A DNA stretch of 7,502 nt, taken from contig CAZCFT010000108.1 of assembly GCA_964498015.1 (NCBI GenBank), positions 1 to 7,502 of the forward strand, read 5' to 3'. Position 1 is the stretch's first letter; each line of letters starts with the position of its first letter. Made by a program: the position numbers and the translations under genes. This document shows, in pieces, positions 5,208 through 7,502 of the stretch. The DNA comes from CAWEZN01 sp964498015. GTDB lineage: Bacteria; Zixibacteria; MSB-5A5; GN15; PGXB01. A model generated the notes under the pieces. The model was not told the DNA's origin. It did not search any database and saw nothing but the letters and a program-made list of their open reading frames with translations.

Positions 5208-5966
5208 ATGTATCCGGAATTGAAAGGCAAAAGCGCTCTGGTCACCGGCGCGGCGCGCGGATTTGGACGGGCAATCGCCATCCGTCTCGCCCAGGAAGGC
5301 GCCGAAGTTGTGGTCAATTATCGACGTTCAATGACTGACGCCCAGAAAGTGGTTGATGAGATAACATCAGCCGGAGGAGCGGCAATTGCTTTAAGGGCTG
5401 ATATCGGGAATGAAGAAAGCCTTGATAAGATGTTTGAATCTATCAAGCATGAATTGAAGCATCTTGATATAGTGGTGGCGAACGCCGCTTTTGGCGTCCC
5501 CGGCAATCTAATGACGACAACTTCCCGTTATTGGGATGTTACTTTGGCTTCCTCGGCCAGATCACTGCTTAATCTGGCGCAAAAGGCTGTTCCTTTAATG
5601 CAGAATAACTGGGGGCGCATTATCAGTATCACCAGCGATGGAGGGCAGAGGGTGATCCCAGGGTATGGTGTGGTGGGCCCGGCTAAGGCGGCGCTGGAGT
5701 CTCTGACAAGAGGATTGGCGTACGAATTGGCAGGACGCGGAATTGTTGTCAATGGAGTACTGGCGGGGTTGGCCGATACGAAATCATCACGATCTATTCC
5801 CGGCGCTGATAAAGTCATCGAACATGCCAAGTTTCATACGCCTGCCGGAAGAATAGTGGAGCCGGAAGATGTCGCAAGGGTTGTGGCGTTTTTGGCCTCG
5901 GATGAGGCTAAAATGATCTGCGGGCAGTTTATCGTGGTCGATGGCGGGAGAAACATAATGGGGTAG
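5208..5966 (+). CDS. fabL: SDR oxidoreductase, probable enoyl-ACP reductase III (FabL-like)
   Basis: A 252-residue classical-size short-chain dehydrogenase with the Rossmann motif TGAARGFG (13-20) and ANAAFG (91-96). Arg39/Arg40 follow the second strand, which favours NADPH. Ser143 lies in the active-site strand IISITSDGG. The catalytic Tyr153 and Lys160 are spaced Y-x6-K (YGVVGPAK), not the usual Y-x3-K. That spacing is known from the enoyl-ACP reductases FabI and FabL. The C-terminal stretch (HTPAGRIVEPEDV, ICGQFIVVDGGRNIMG) closely follows the FabL pattern I remember from Bacillus subtilis. FabL reduces trans-2-enoyl-ACP in the last step of fatty acid elongation, in the cytoplasm. The start has GAGAGGGG at good spacing. 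It is monocistronic and convergent with mtaB, 24 nt apart, with no terminator visible between them. The SDR family is certain; the FabL assignment is likely, but other Y-x6-K SDRs exist. Confidence 0.85.
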   Translation: MYPELKGKSALVTGAARGFGRAIAIRLAQEGAEVVVNYRRSMTDAQKVVDEITSAGGAAIALRADIGNEESLDKMFESIKHELKHLDIVVANAAFGVPGNLMTTTSRYWDVTLASSARSLLNLAQKAVPLMQNNWGRIISITSDGGQRVIPGYGVVGPAKAALESLTRGLAYELAGRGIVVNGVLAGLADTKSSRSIPGADKVIEHAKFHTPAGRIVEPEDVARVVAFLASDEAKMICGQFIVVDGGRNIMG

Positions 5967-5990
5967 GGTTAGAAGTAATTTGAGTAAAGG

Positions 5991-7292
5991 TTAGACTACC
6001 TGTCCGGTCAGATACTTGTCGGTCGAGTTTGCAATTTTTATTCTGATTATTTCTTTTGTCCCGCCAAAATCAGATGGAATGGCAATTTTCAAATAATTAT
6101 CCGTTATTCCCCAATGATGATTTTTTCCATTGGCCTTATGCTCCGAAATTGCCATAGCGACGGAACCTATCTGTTTTTGAAGCGCCTTTTCATAAAGCTC
6201 CGCGGAAATGCGGTGTAGTATTTTATTCCTTTCCTTTATTATTGTGGGGTGCGCTCGATTCACCAAACTGGAAGCTTCCGTTCCTTTTCGGTTCGAATAA
6301 GAGAATACATGCAGATAGTCGATCAATCCTGATTTGACAACACTCATCGTTTGAATAAAGTCGTCTTCAGTCTCGCCCGGGAACCCGACTATGACATCGG
6401 CCCCAATAATTATATTATCAACCGCCTTTCTCGCCTTTTGCGCTATCTCAAGATATTTTTCTGAGTTATATGGGCGTTTCATCATTTTGAGTATCTTATC
6501 TGAACCGGACTGCAGAGGAATATGAAGGTGCCGGCAAACGCGCGAGCCCGCTTCAGCCATAGTGTCCAATAGCTCCGGATTGACTTCCTGCGGCTCGATT
6601 GAAGAAAGCCGAAGGCGGCTGATATCCGATACCGACAAAATAAATTTGAGAAGTCCGGCCAGGGATTTCAGATTGCCATGATTATATTGTCCAATATGAA
6701 CCGCAGTCAAGACAACCTCGCGATATCCATTGGCTATAAGATTATTTATTTCGGAAAGAATTTCATCGGGAGGTCGATTAATTAGCCGGCCTCGTACCGA
6801 TGGCACTATGCAATAAGAGCAGTTCTGATTGCACCCATCGCCGATTTTGACCCAGGCCCGATTATGCTGATAGAATTCAGTTAATAGCGGCCCTGTTCTG
6901 GCATCATCGCCAACATTATCGTCGTGGCTTTGCTCCTCGACAAAAAGGTCGGAAAATTTGGATGTAATCAAAGAAACAATATTTTCTTTTTCGCTATTGG
7001 AGATGATAAGGTCGACGCCGTATTGATTCGCGGCCGCTTCTCCATCTGAAGTTACCATGCATCCGACAAGCACAATTCGCGGGTTTCCATTATGCCTGCC
7101 CGCCCTTGATATACTTCTCCGACAACTGGCATCTGCCCTGCCGGTTACTGTGCAGGTATTGATAACGTACAAATCGGCCGGTTCATCAAACGCAACGCGT
7201 CGAAAGCCGCAGGATACAAGCCTTGAGGCCATCCGCTCGGTTTCGTACTGATTTAGCCTGCAGCCGATAGTGTCAAAAGCTACTTTTTTCAT
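5991..7292 (-). CDS. mtaB: MtaB, tRNA t6A37 methylthiotransferase (radical SAM)
   Basis: A 433-residue protein. It converts N6-threonylcarbamoyladenosine at position 37 of tRNAs reading ANN codons to its 2-methylthio form, using two [4Fe-4S] clusters. The N-terminal methylthiotransferase domain has Cys11 (TIGCRLNQYE), Cys47 (INTCTVT) and Cys78 (LVGCM). The radical SAM motif CNQNCSYC gives Cys154, 158 and 161, followed by IVPSVRGR. IEPQEV, HLHIPLQSGSD and VGFPGETEDDF are typical of the radical SAM barrel. The last ~65 residues form a TRAM RNA-binding domain. TIGCRLNQ together with the overall length point to MtaB rather than MiaB or RimO. The start is placed at 7290-7292 (MKKVAFDT), matching the conserved N-terminus; upstream in-frame starts at 7373 or 7382 would add about 27-30 unrelated residues. 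The start has no Shine-Dalgarno sequence (see the promoter entry). Confidence 0.95.
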   Translation of the reverse strand: MKKVAFDTIGCRLNQYETERMASRLVSCGFRRVAFDEPADLYVINTCTVTGRADASCRRSISRAGRHNGNPRIVLVGCMVTSDGEAAANQYGVDLIISNSEKENIVSLITSKFSDLFVEEQSHDDNVGDDARTGPLLTEFYQHNRAWVKIGDGCNQNCSYCIVPSVRGRLINRPPDEILSEINNLIANGYREVVLTAVHIGQYNHGNLKSLAGLLKFILSVSDISRLRLSSIEPQEVNPELLDTMAEAGSRVCRHLHIPLQSGSDKILKMMKRPYNSEKYLEIAQKARKAVDNIIIGADVIVGFPGETEDDFIQTMSVVKSGLIDYLHVFSYSNRKGTEASSLVNRAHPTIIKERNKILHRISAELYEKALQKQIGSVAMAISEHKANGKNHHWGITDNYLKIAIPSDFGGTKEIIRIKIANSTDKYLTGQVV

Positions 7293-7298
7293 GCCGGT

Positions 7299-7304
7299 AT
7301 TATA
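7299..7304 (-). promoter_or_regulatory. mtaB: TATAAT box placed for a leaderless mtaB transcript
   Basis: A perfect TATAAT on the minus strand is followed by exactly six bases (ACCGGC) and then the ATG of mtaB. The A of the start codon therefore sits at the expected +1. The -35 candidate 17 nt upstream (TTTCCG) is weak. This would explain the missing ribosome binding site. An upstream start near 7373 served by the AT-rich stretch at 7383-7412 is the alternative. Confidence 0.4.
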
Positions 7305-7472
7305 ATATGCGGCAGTCGAATCGGAAAGAAGAGAAGGAAAGAGACATCTCCGGCGGTCGGAATTGTCGGACATTGGCCCCAATAAAATCGGCTTTATTAT
7401 ATTATTTATAATCGAAGAACTGACACTGCCGGAAACTGTCGCTGAGATTGCGGCGAAATTCCGTTTTTATGC

Positions 7473-7501
7473 TTGACACAAGGGGATAATGCCGGTACTA
7501 T
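7473..7501 (+). promoter_or_regulatory. rightward promoter at window edge
   Basis: TTGACA (7473-7478), a 17-nt spacer and TACTAT (7496-7501). The -35 box is a perfect match and the -10 box matches 4 of 6. It points away from mtaB, towards a gene beyond the window, which would be divergent from mtaB. Confidence 0.45.
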
Positions 7502-7502
7502 A

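Noticed and set aside
5318..5830. Minus-strand frames of 62 and 100 codons inside the SDR gene
   Set aside because: Shadow frames of a clearly coding plus-strand gene, with no ribosome binding sites or recognisable motifs.
7293..7382. Longer mtaB with 30 extra N-terminal residues
   Set aside because: The extension does not resemble MtaB proteins, which begin at the MKKVAF-like strand; kept only as an alternative.

Overview
The window looks like a chromosomal piece of a diderm (Gram-negative-type) bacterium. Three proteins carry lipoprotein signal peptides whose +2 residue is not Asp, two others are L,D-transpeptidases that act on peptidoglycan, and the housekeeping genes are bacterial (mscL, mtaB, an enoyl-ACP-reductase-like SDR). 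Base composition is moderate with AT-rich intergenic stretches. I cannot name the phylum. An uncultured lineage of the FCB/Zixibacteria kind is only a guess.

Left edge (1-398): a minus-strand reading frame that is open to the window edge and has no convincing start. Near the edge it runs through a short palindromic dispersed repeat. It is probably a decayed or frameshifted gene. Centre-left (398-3569, minus strand): a four-gene cluster that is the most interesting part of the window. In transcription order it holds a small helical lipoprotein ending in three lysines; a lipoprotein that fuses a similar helical domain to a YkuD L,D-transpeptidase domain; a membrane-anchored L,D-transpeptidase that overlaps it by ATGA; and a lipoprotein that keeps only the first strands of a YkuD fold, lacks the catalytic part and ends in lysine. 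A well-formed promoter at 3799-3826 and a leader of about 220 nt with three perfect hairpins precede the first gene. An 11-bp GC-rich hairpin separates gene one from gene two. My reading, which is inference, is an envelope module comparable to Braun's lipoprotein and its L,D-transpeptidases: lipoproteins attached to, or released from, peptidoglycan.

Centre (4074-4937): mscL on the minus strand, with a C-terminal zinc ribbon, is divergent from a small DUF2892 membrane protein gene on the plus strand. The latter is followed by a strong two-tier terminator. Right part (5086-5966): an SDR gene with its own promoter. Its active site is spaced Y-x6-K, as in enoyl-ACP reductases, and its C-terminal half resembles FabL. 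Convergent to it is mtaB (5991-7292, minus), a radical-SAM tRNA methylthiotransferase with a possible leaderless start. A rightward promoter at the last bases points to a gene outside the window.

No tRNA, rRNA, CRISPR array, transposase or phage gene was found.
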